A DNA stretch of 64,000 nt from Planctomycetota bacterium (GTDB lineage Bacteria > Planctomycetota > UBA1135 > JADKAF01): contig JAEUHW010000260.1 in the NCBI GenBank assembly GCA_016793245.1, positions 1 through 64,000 on the forward strand, read 5' to 3'. Positions 1-8,700 of this stretch are shown in pieces (within the stretch, counting starts at the first letter, position 1; each line of letters starts with the position of its first letter). The notes beneath the pieces were generated by a model, which ran no database searches, had not been told where the DNA came from, and worked only from the letters and a program-made list of their open reading frames with translations. Both the position numbers and the translations under genes were made by a program.

Positions 1-1188
1 CTGTTCGGCAGCTTCCCGCGCAGCTTCTGGCTGCTGATCGCGGGCATGTTCGTGAACCGCCTCGGCGCGTTCGTGCTGCCGTTCCTCGCGATCTACCTCC
101 GCGAGCACGAAGGCTTCGGAACCGCCGAGGTCGCGCGCATCTTGATGGGCTGGGGCATCGGCTGCGTGATCGCCGGCGTGATCGGTGGTCAGCTCACGGA
201 TCGCTGGGGCCGCAAGGCCACGATGCTGCTGAGCCTCTGCGGTGGGGCGGTGGTCTTGCTGGCCCTCGTGCACACGCATGACGCGCTGCTCTTCGCCGCG
301 CTCGCGCTGCTGCTCGGCTCGGTCGCCGAGCTCTATCGCCCCGCGGTGGCGGCGACGATCTCCGATCTCACGGCGCCGCATCAGCGCGCGCAGGCCTTCG
401 CGTATCTGACCTGGGCCTACAACCTGGGCTTCGCGATCTCGCCCGTGATCGCCGGCTGGTGCGCGAAGCACGTGGGCTTCGCCTGGCTGTTCTATGGCGA
501 TGCCGCGACGATGCTGCTCGCCGCCGCCGTGCTCGGACTCTTCCTCCCGGAGACGCGACCGCAGTTGCTCTCCGGCGACTCGCGGCCCGCGTTCCGCAGC
601 CTCGATGCGCTGCGCGATCGTCGCTTCCAGCCGCTGCTCCTCGCGGCGTTCGCGATCGGACTGGTGATGATCCAGTTCGCGACCTCGCTCGGGCCGCTCT
701 TGCGCGGCGACGGCATCGACCTCGAGACCTTCGGGCGGATCTCCGCGGTGAACGGGCTGTTGATCGTGCTCGTGCAGCCGTGGCTCGTGCCGCGTCTCGA
801 GCAGTGGGGACGCTACCGCGTGATCCCGCTCGCGGCGTTGCTCTTCTGCGGCGGCTTCGCGCTGCACGCCACGGCCGACACCGCGTGGATGCACGTCGCC
901 GTGCTCGCGAGCTGGACGCTCGGGGAAGTGGCGATCTTTCCTCTCTGCAATGCGGTGGTCTCCGAGCTCGCGCCGGAGTCGGCGCGCGGGCGCTACCAGG
1001 GGCTCTATTGGATGGCTTGGGCTTGCTCGAACGTCGTGGGGCCGCCGGTCGGGCTCCTGCTCCTCGCCGAGACCGGGGAGCTCGGTTGGGCACTGTTCCT
1101 CGCAGCACTCGGCTTCGTGGCCGCTTTCGCTCTCCTCGTCATGGCGCGGCGAATCCGAGCGGAAGCGCGAACGCCCCCGCTCGCGTAA
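1..1188 (+). CDS. MFS transporter, 5' end outside the window
   Basis: Integral inner-membrane transporter of the major facilitator superfamily; the substrate cannot be told. The reading frame is open from base 1, and the 15 codons before the first ATG at 46 read as a typical MFS lead-in (LFGSFPRSFWLLIAG), so the true start lies upstream. About 395 residues are visible, close to the usual 400 with twelve helices. The loop 2-3 signature GGQLTDRWGRK lies near visible residue 61, and hydrophobic segments fill the rest. The protein ends in a basic tail (MARRIRAEAR). The next gene starts 37 bases later on the same strand. Class confidence is high; the transport role is inferred from the family. Confidence 0.9.
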   Translation: MFGSFPRSFWLLIAGMFVNRLGAFVLPFLAIYLREHEGFGTAEVARILMGWGIGCVIAGVIGGQLTDRWGRKATMLLSLCGGAVVLLALVHTHDALLFAALALLLGSVAELYRPAVAATISDLTAPHQRAQAFAYLTWAYNLGFAISPVIAGWCAKHVGFAWLFYGDAATMLLAAAVLGLFLPETRPQLLSGDSRPAFRSLDALRDRRFQPLLLAAFAIGLVMIQFATSLGPLLRGDGIDLETFGRISAVNGLLIVLVQPWLVPRLEQWGRYRVIPLAALLFCGGFALHATADTAWMHVAVLASWTLGEVAIFPLCNAVVSELAPESARGRYQGLYWMAWACSNVVGPPVGLLLLAETGELGWALFLAALGFVAAFALLVMARRIRAEARTPPLA

Positions 1189-1225
1189 GCTCTCTCGACC
1201 TCCTTCCGCTGCTCGGTCTCGCGCG

Positions 1226-1669
1226 ATGAGCTTGCTCCGCTGTTCGCTCCTTCTCCTCTGCTCCTGGTTCGCCGCGGGCGCGGCGGTGGCGCAGAGCCCC
1301 GCCGGCGAAGCCGAGCGGATGCGCCTGCTGCGCCGCGCCGTCGATCGCTGGGCGGTGCGGCTCGCGAGCCGCTCGGAGGAGCAGCGCTACGAAGCGCTCT
1401 GCGCGCTGATCCGCATCGGGCTCGGCGAAGGTGACCGAGCCTTCGCGGCGAAGGCCGTCGCGGCGTACGAACATTTCGGCGCGCTGCACGCGCGGGAGCT
1501 GCGTTCGTCGCGCGTCGCGATCCTGGAGATGCGGCCGACGCTCTCCAGCTTGCAAGGATTGCGCCCGTTCACGACGAGCCTCGGCGTCGGCGCGCCGGTG
1601 ACTCTGCAGCTCCCGAGCGCGCGCACGACGCGCGTGCGCTCGACCATCGCCGTCCCTCTCGGTCGCTGA
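1226..1669 (+). CDS. small secreted protein of unknown function
   Basis: A 147-residue protein with a clear Sec signal peptide: a short basic start (MSLLRC), a leucine-rich core, and a likely cleavage AVA|QSP. ATG 1226 is chosen because translation from there begins with the signal peptide, whereas the same frame extended upstream would overlap the transporter gene. The mature part is short, helical and arginine-rich, and ends with a run of small and polar residues; no family was recognised. It sits between the transporter and the FG-GAP genes on the same strand and may be cotranscribed with either. Function unknown. Confidence 0.65.
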   Translation: MSLLRCSLLLLCSWFAAGAAVAQSPAGEAERMRLLRRAVDRWAVRLASRSEEQRYEALCALIRIGLGEGDRAFAAKAVAAYEHFGALHARELRSSRVAILEMRPTLSSLQGLRPFTTSLGVGAPVTLQLPSARTTRVRSTIAVPLGR

Positions 1670-1746
1670 AGTAGAACCAAATCGAGAAAGCCATGCCGGC
1701 CTCCGCGGGCGCGGCGTATCGCTCGCCGCCTCTCGGAGCACCCGCC

Positions 1747-3585
1747 ATGATCCGTCTCTCCGCCACGGCGCTCTGTCTGTCCGCGCTGCTCGCCGGTGCG
1801 CTGGCTGGGCAGAGCGCCCCGCGTCTGCAGCTCGTCTCTCCGACGCCGAGCGCGATCCTCGCCAACGCGGCGTCCCGCATCGAGATCGCGAGCACCGAGC
1901 CGCTCGATCCCTCGACGCTCGATGCGAGCGTGCGCGTCTGGGGTCGGTGGAGCGGCGCCATGACGGGAGTGCGTCGCCTCGAGAATCCCCAGCTCATCGT
2001 CTTCGAGCCCTCGCGCGCGTTCTTCGCCGGTGAAGCGGTGACCGTGATGGTCTCGAGCGCGCTGCGCTCGACGGCGGGCCTCGCGCTCGTCGGTGGCTTC
2101 AGCTCCGGCTTCGCGGTGGGCGGCGCTCGGGGCAGCGGCAGCTTCCCTCTCGCGCGCACCCAGTCGTTGCGGTCGACCGGCGAGGGCTTGATCCAGATCT
2201 ACGGCATCTACGCGGGCGACATCGATCGCGACGGCGCGCCGGACCTCTCCGCGGTGAACGAGACGAGCGAGGACGTGCGCGTGCTGCGCAACGACGGCTG
2301 CGGCGGCTTCGCGCCGTTCGTCACGCATGCCCTGCCCAACGGTTCGCGCCCGAGCACGAACGAAGGCGCGGACTTCGACGGCGACGGCATCACCGATCTC
2401 GCCATCGGCAACATCGCCGGGAACTCCATGAGCATCCTCCGCGGGGACGGCGCAGGCGGCTATCTGCCCGCGGTGACCTATCCCAGCGGCACGGGCACGC
2501 GCGGGCTCTGCGTGCTCGACGTCGAGGGCGATGGCGACATGGACGTCGTCACCGCGAATCGCGTGAGCTCGAACGTGGCCCTGCACCGCAATCGCGGCGA
2601 CGGGACTTTCGCTGCCGCGACCTTCTTCGATGGCGGCGGCACGGGCGAGACGGCGATCGCCGCGGGCGACGCGAACGGCGACGGCTGGGCCGACCTCTGG
2701 GTCGCGACGTTCACGTCGAGTCGCGTCACCGTGTTGTTGAACGACGGCACGGGCGCGTTCACGGCGTCTTCGTTCGCGACCGTGGGCTCGCGGCCCTGGA
2801 TGATCGCGCTCGGGGACATCGATGGCGATGGCGACCTCGATGCGGCGACCTGCGATTCGAGCGCGAACCGCGCTTCGCTCGTCCGCGGCAATGGCGCCGG
2901 AGGCGTGGGATCGGTGAGCAGCGTCGCGACGGGGAGCTTCCCGCTCGCGATCGACCTCGGCGATCTCGACGGCGACGGCGATCTCGATCTCGTCGCCTCG
3001 AATTACAGCGCCGGCACCTTCACCGTGTGGCGCAACACGGGGAACGGCACCTTCACCTCCCGTCAGGATCTCCCGGCCTCCAGCGCCGGCTCCTGCGTCG
3101 CGCTCGTCGATTACGATCGCGACGGCGATGTCGATCTCATCGGCATCGACGAGGTCGATGATCTCCTCTTCTTCTATCGTCAGAGCGGACCGAACGCGCC
3201 CGGCGTGCAAGCTCGGAGCTGCGAGGCGACGTTGCGGCTCGATGCGTTCGCGCAGCAGAGCGGCTTCGGTGCGAGCCAGCCGCTCGCGCTCCTCGGGGGC
3301 CGCACGCACTTCGTCGAGCTCTCGGGCGCGCCTGCGCGGCCGTGTCTGATCAGCCTGGGCTTCCCGAGCCCCACCGGCGTCCCGCTCTTCGGCGGCACGT
3401 GGCATCTCGCTCCGAGCACGCTCTTCGTTCTGCATGCCGGGGTGCTCGATGCCGCAGGTGAGCTCTCGCTCGCGATCCCGGTTCCAGGCGTGCCCGCTCC
3501 TTCGGCGAGCATCGCCTTGCAGGGGCTCGTGCTCGACGGCGCCGGCGTCGTGCTCTCGAACCCCGAGCAGGCAACGGTTCGCTGA
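1747..3585 (+). CDS. secreted FG-GAP/VCBS repeat protein with Ig-like N-terminal domain
   Basis: Predicted exported, calcium-binding beta-propeller protein of 612 residues. ATG 1747 gives a signal peptide (MIRLSATALCLSALLAGALAG|Q); the earlier in-frame ATG at 1693 would bury it. Residues about 25-120 resemble a Big_5/SbsA-type Ig domain (STEPLDPSTLDASVRVWG). Then come seven FG-GAP/VCBS units, each with a DxDGDG-type calcium loop (for example DFDGDGITDLAIGN and DLDGDGDLDLVASN). The last ~100 residues form a C-terminal module ending in ALQGLVLDGAGVVLSNPEQ, also seen in other secreted proteins here. The next gene is a close tandem paralogue. Adhesion or extracellular scaffolding is likely but not shown. 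Confidence 0.85.
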   Translation: MIRLSATALCLSALLAGALAGQSAPRLQLVSPTPSAILANAASRIEIASTEPLDPSTLDASVRVWGRWSGAMTGVRRLENPQLIVFEPSRAFFAGEAVTVMVSSALRSTAGLALVGGFSSGFAVGGARGSGSFPLARTQSLRSTGEGLIQIYGIYAGDIDRDGAPDLSAVNETSEDVRVLRNDGCGGFAPFVTHALPNGSRPSTNEGADFDGDGITDLAIGNIAGNSMSILRGDGAGGYLPAVTYPSGTGTRGLCVLDVEGDGDMDVVTANRVSSNVALHRNRGDGTFAAATFFDGGGTGETAIAAGDANGDGWADLWVATFTSSRVTVLLNDGTGAFTASSFATVGSRPWMIALGDIDGDGDLDAATCDSSANRASLVRGNGAGGVGSVSSVATGSFPLAIDLGDLDGDGDLDLVASNYSAGTFTVWRNTGNGTFTSRQDLPASSAGSCVALVDYDRDGDVDLIGIDEVDDLLFFYRQSGPNAPGVQARSCEATLRLDAFAQQSGFGASQPLALLGGRTHFVELSGAPARPCLISLGFPSPTGVPLFGGTWHLAPSTLFVLHAGVLDAAGELSLAIPVPGVPAPSASIALQGLVLDGAGVVLSNPEQATVR

Positions 3586-3725
3586 GCTGTTCCAGAAGGA
3601 GCAGCGGAACCCGCAGTGCGGGAGCAGGTGGGCGCATGGAGGTGATTCGCCTGCGCCGGTCAGAGCTGCGCCCACGGTTGGTCGAAGAACCCCTAGGATT
3701 TGCCGCTTCCTAACTGCCGCTCCCC

Positions 3726-3755
3726 GCTCGGGGCCGGCCTTCCCTGGCCCCGAGC
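3726..3755 (+). terminator. perfect 10-bp hairpin just upstream of an FG-GAP gene
   Basis: Inverted arms at 3726-3735 and 3746-3755 pair perfectly around a 10-base loop and end five bases before the ATG at 3761. It could terminate transcription from the upstream paralogue or mask the ribosome-binding region of the downstream one. No T-run follows, so a classical intrinsic terminator is not certain. Confidence 0.4.
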
Positions 3756-3760
3756 ATCCG

Positions 3761-5629
3761 ATGATGTCGCTCCTCACGCGCTGCACCGGATCCCCTCTGC
3801 TGCGCCCCGCCCTCTGCTCGGCCCTGATCGCGGCGAGCCCCGCGTTCGGGCAGCTCGCGCCCCGCCTGCAGCTCCTCGAGCCAGCGGCCAACTCACGGAA
3901 CGCCAGTCCGGCCGCCTCGATCCGCATGCGCTCGACCGAGCCGCTGGACGCGCAGACGATCGCCTCGAGCGTGTACGTCGCGGGTCGCTGGAGCGGTCCC
4001 GTAGCGGGCGTCGTGAGCCTGCTCGATCCGCAGACCATCGTCTTCGCGCCGGCCCGCGCGTTCTTTCCCGGTGAATCGGTGAGCGTGCGCGTCTCGAGCG
4101 CGTTGCGCTCCAGAGCAGGACTGTCGCTCCGCGGCGGGTTCGCGACGGGGTTCTGGATCGCCAGTGCCCCGGGCAGCGGCAGCTTCGCGCTCGCGCAGAC
4201 GATCTATCTGCGCGATCCGGGCGAGGTCCTTCTCCAGACCTACGGCGTCTTCGCGGCCGACCTCGACGGCGATGGCGCAGCCGATCTCAGCGCCGTGAAC
4301 GAGCAGACCGATGACGTGAGGGTGCTCCGGAATGACGGCTGCGGCGGCTATGCGCGCACAGCGACGAATCGTCTGCCGAGCGGCTCGCAACCCAGCACGA
4401 ACGAAGGCGCCGACTTCAACGGCGATGGGCGGATCGACCTCGCCGTCGGGGATCTCCTCGGCAATGCGATCAGCGTGCTGATGGGCAACGGCAGCGGTGG
4501 CTACGCACCCGCGCAGACCTATCCCACGGGTGTCATGCCGCGCGGCCTCTGCGTCCTCGACCTCGAAGGCGACGGCGATCTCGACATCGCCACCGCCAAT
4601 CGCTCTTCTTCGAACGTGGGCCTCCATCGCAATCGCGGTGACGGCACCTTCGATCCGGTGCAGCTCATCGACGGCGGTGGGTTCGGCGAGACGGCGATCG
4701 CCGCGGGCGACGCCAACGGCGACGGCTGGGCCGATCTGTGGGTGGCGAACTTCGCGTCGGACACCGTGACGACGCTGCTCAACGACGGGCAAGGCAACTT
4801 CACGGCGCTCTCCTGGGCGAACGTGGGCGCGCGCCCTTGGTCGATCGCGCTCGGAGATCTCGATGACGACGGCGATCTCGATGCCGTGACCTGCGACTCC
4901 GCGGCGGATCGTGCCTCGATCCTCCGCGGCGGGGGCGGAGGACACATCGGCTCGGTCACGAGCGTCCCCGTCGGGGCCTTTCCTCTCGCGGTCGATCTCG
5001 GCGATCTCGAGGGCGACGGCGATCTCGATCTCGTGGTCTCGACGTACTCGGGGGCAAGCTACGCGCTGTGGCGCAACGCAGGGGATGGGAGCTTCGCGGC
5101 GCGGCAGGACCTGCCTGCCTCTTCGGCGGGCTCATGCGCCGTGCTCGTCGATGACGATCGCGACGGCGATCTCGACGTGATCGGGATCGACGAGATCGAC
5201 GATGCTCTGCTGGTCTATCGCCAGACCGAGCCGAGCGCGCCGGGCACGCAAGCGCGGAGTTGTGACGCGGCGCTGCGCATCGACGGGAGCGCGCTGCGAG
5301 CCGGAGTCGCGGGGCGCCCTCCGCTCTTCCTGCGCGCGAACCGCGCGCACTTCGCGGGGCTCTCCGGACCGCCCCGCGCTCCGTGCGTCCTCTTCACGGG
5401 GCATCCCCTGAGCCTCGCTCTCGGAACTCCCTTCGGCGCCTGGAGTCTCGATCCGGCGCTGACCATGCTCGTCGGCACCGGCGCGCTCGGCGCGACCGGC
5501 GAGATCGCGCTGCGCTTCGACTTGCCTCCGGTCCCCGCGCGCACGGCGCCTTTCGCCCTCCAAGCGCTGGTGATCGCGCCGACGGGGGCCGTGCTCTCGA
5601 ACGCGGAGCAGGTGGTGGTCGGCGGCTGA
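3761..5629 (+). CDS. secreted FG-GAP/VCBS repeat protein, tandem paralogue
   Basis: A 622-residue paralogue of the preceding gene with the same order: signal peptide (AFG|Q), Big_5-like Ig domain (STEPLDAQTIASSVYVAG), seven FG-GAP calcium-loop repeats (DLDGDGAADLSAVN to DDDRDGDLDVIGID), and a C-terminal module ending FALQALVIAPTGAVLSNAEQ. ATG 3761 is followed at once by a second ATG; either gives a good signal peptide. The two copies align along their whole length with many substitutions, so the duplication is not recent. Surface or matrix binding is the family expectation. Confidence 0.85.
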   Translation: MMSLLTRCTGSPLLRPALCSALIAASPAFGQLAPRLQLLEPAANSRNASPAASIRMRSTEPLDAQTIASSVYVAGRWSGPVAGVVSLLDPQTIVFAPARAFFPGESVSVRVSSALRSRAGLSLRGGFATGFWIASAPGSGSFALAQTIYLRDPGEVLLQTYGVFAADLDGDGAADLSAVNEQTDDVRVLRNDGCGGYARTATNRLPSGSQPSTNEGADFNGDGRIDLAVGDLLGNAISVLMGNGSGGYAPAQTYPTGVMPRGLCVLDLEGDGDLDIATANRSSSNVGLHRNRGDGTFDPVQLIDGGGFGETAIAAGDANGDGWADLWVANFASDTVTTLLNDGQGNFTALSWANVGARPWSIALGDLDDDGDLDAVTCDSAADRASILRGGGGGHIGSVTSVPVGAFPLAVDLGDLEGDGDLDLVVSTYSGASYALWRNAGDGSFAARQDLPASSAGSCAVLVDDDRDGDLDVIGIDEIDDALLVYRQTEPSAPGTQARSCDAALRIDGSALRAGVAGRPPLFLRANRAHFAGLSGPPRAPCVLFTGHPLSLALGTPFGAWSLDPALTMLVGTGALGATGEIALRFDLPPVPARTAPFALQALVIAPTGAVLSNAEQVVVGG

Positions 5630-5701
5630 GCTCGGTCGCGATGGACGCCGCTCGGAGCGAAGGGCAACATGCGCGGCCCGCCCGAAGAGTCCACTGCGCA
5701 C

Positions 5702-8700
5702 ATGCCGATCTCGCGCTTCGCTTTCCGTTCCCTGACGTCCCTGGCTCTGCTGCTCGCGATGGGTGAGGCGAGGCTCGCCGCCCAAGCTCCCGCACCGGAG
5801 CCGCGCGCTCTGCGGAACGTAACTCTCGTCGGGCTCGAAGGCGCGCGGACGATCCTCATCGAGCAAGGGCGCATCGTCGCGCTGCAAGCGCTCGAGACGG
5901 AGATCCCCGCGCACTTCGAGATCACCGAAGGGGAAGGTCGCCTCGCGACGCCCGCGCTGATCGATGTCTGGACGCATGCGGGCTGTGCGACACCCGTGCC
6001 GCAGACCACGCGCGATCTCCCGGTGAACACCGGCGCCGATGCGCCGATCGAGATGCGCCGCGCGAATCGCAAGGGCCTGCAGCCGAGCTTCCGCGCCGCG
6101 AGTGTCCTGGCACTCACGCCGGAGGAACGCTCGGCGCGGCGCGAAGCGGGCTTCGCGTTGCTGTCGAGCTCGCCGAGCGGCCAGATCCTCGCGGGTTCGA
6201 GCGCGGTCGTACTGACGCGCGAGCTCGCCGCTCGCGATGCCGTGGTGCGCGCCGACGTGCTGCAGCACGCGGCGTTCCAGGCGACCGGCGAAGGCTATCC
6301 CACGACGCTGATGGGGTATCACGCGCAGTGGCGCCAGTTCTTCCTCGACGCGCGTTGGCAGCAGGAGCTCGAGCAGCGCCGCGCCGCGGGTCGAGTCGGT
6401 CCGCGCCCGCCCTTCGATGCCGATCTCGCCGCCGCGCAGCCGCTGCTCTCGCGCGCGCAGCGCCTCCTCTGCGAGTGCGCGAGCGCCGCGGACGCCGAGC
6501 GCTGGCTCGCGCTGGCCGCGGAGCAGCAGCTCGACATCGCGCTCGCCGGCGGCCGCGGGCTCGAGGAGATCGCCTCCCGCCTCGCGCAGGAAGGGCGCGT
6601 CGTCGTGCTCGATCTCGATGCGGGCGACGAGGTGAAGGTCGAGGTCGAGGAGAAGCTGCGCGGCGAGTGGCACTACAAGGAGCCGCTCGCCCTCCGCCAA
6701 GAGAAGCGCCGCCTCTATGAAGCGCGGCGCGACGGCGCGATCGCGCTGCAGCGCGCGGGGGTGCGCGTGCTCTTCGGCTCGCGCGGACGCAAGGCGCAGG
6801 AGCTGCTCGAGAGCGTGCGCGGGCTCGTGAAGCGGGGCTTCCCGAAGGAGCAGGCGCTCCTCGCTCTCACCAGCGATGCGGCGGAGTTCCTCGGGCTCGG
6901 CCGGGAAGGCGGACGGATCGAGGTCGGCCATGCCGCGCATCTCGCGCTCTGGGAGGGGCATCCCTGCGAGAGCGGCGCCGTGCTCCGCTCGCTCCTCATC
7001 GAAGGCGAGCTGCACGAGATCCCCGCGGCGAAGAAGAGTGCGAAGGGCGGCGCCGACGCGAAGGGAGACGTGAACCGAGCCGAGCTCGCCGGCAAGTGGA
7101 GCGGGCGCCTCGTCGAGCGCGACCAGGCCTTCGAGCTCGAGCTCGAGGTCGATGCCGAGGGCAAGGTGAGCGGGACGCTGCGCGCCTCCGTTCCCGATGC
7201 CGGAGAGATCGACACCGCGATCACGGGAGAGAGCACGGAGCAAGGCTTCGAGCTGCGCGCGAGCTTCTCTCTCGGCGGGCAGAACCTAGAGGTGAAGCTC
7301 AGCGGCAAGCGCAATGGCGACGCGATCGAGGGCGAGAGCGTGCTCGTGCAACCCGCCGGCGAGCAGCGCGATCGTTTCACTGGCAGCCGTGCGCCCGGCG
7401 GCGATGCGGCGGAGCCGCCCTCCGCGCTGCGCGCGGGCTCCGCGGGGGCGCGAGCGGCAGCGGCCGCAAAGGAAGCCGAGTCCAAGCGCTTCGAGCATCC
7501 GATCGAGACCGACGCCGATCGCAAGCCGGCGACGGCCTTCGGAACGAACGCGCTGATCCGCGGCGCCACGGTACACACCGCCGTCGAGCCCGCGTTTGTC
7601 GGCGAGGTGCTGGTCCGCGAGGGACGCATCGCCGCCGTCGGACGCGTTGGGGAGGTCACCTGGCCGAGCGGTGTCGAGGTGCAGATCGTCGATGCGACGG
7701 GGATGCACTTGGCGCCCGGCGTGGTCGACTGCCATTCGCACATGGCCATCGAGCGCGGCGTGAACGAAGGCACGCTCTCGATCACCGCCGAGGTCACGAT
7801 CGCCGACACGATCGAGCCCGATGACGTGTCGATCTACCGCGCGCTGGCCGGCGGCGTGACCACGATCCGGCAACTCCATGGCTCGGCCAACACGATCGGC
7901 GGGCGCGACTCGGTGCTGAAGCTGAAGTGGGGGCGGCGCGCGCAGGAGCTGCGCTTCGCCGGCGCTCCGGAAGGTGTCAAGTTCGCGCTCGGCGAGAACC
8001 CGACGCAAGCGCGCTCGGCGTCGAAGGACCGCTTCCCCGCGACGCGCCTCGGCGTGGAAGCGGTGATCCAGCGCGCGTTCGAGCGCGCCGCGGACTACGA
8101 GCGCGAGTGGGAGCGCTATCGCACCGCACGGGCGCGCGGAGAAGATCCCGCGCCGCCGCGTCGCGACGTGCGTCTCGACGCGCTGCGCGACATCCTGAGC
8201 GGGCGCATCGCCGTGCATTCGCACTGCTACCGCCACGACGAGATCCTGATGCTGATCCGCGCGTCGGAGCGGCACGGCTTCCGCATCGGGACGCTGCAGC
8301 ACGTGCTCGAGGGCTACAAGGTCGCGCACGAGATGGCGGCGGCAGGAGTGCCGGGCTCCGCGTTCTCCGACTGGTGGGCGTACAAGGTCGAGGCCTACGA
8401 CGCGATCCCGCAATGCGCGGCGCTGATGCACCAGGCCGGCGTGCTCGCATCGATCAACTCGGACAGCGACGAGATGATCCGGCGCCTCTACGTCGAGGCG
8501 GCGAAGTCGGTGCGCTACGCGGACATGGATCGCGTCGCGGCGCTGCGCCTCGTGACGCTGCATCCGGCGCTGCAGCTCGGGATCGGCGAGCGCGTGGGTT
8601 CGATCGAGGTCGGCAAGGACGCCGATCTCGTGCTGCTGAACGGCGATCCGTTGGGCGGGCTCTCGCGCGTGCAGTGGACGATGGTCGATGGCGCGCTCGA

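Noticed and set aside
46-48. ATG 46 as the start of the MFS transporter
   Set aside because: The 15 upstream codons already read as transporter sequence, so the gene starts outside the window.
1387-4038. 883-residue frame on the minus strand across the small secreted gene and first FG-GAP genes
   Set aside because: It is an antisense by-product of GC-rich codons: rich in Arg and Glu, no motifs, and it opposes clear genes with signal peptides and calcium loops.
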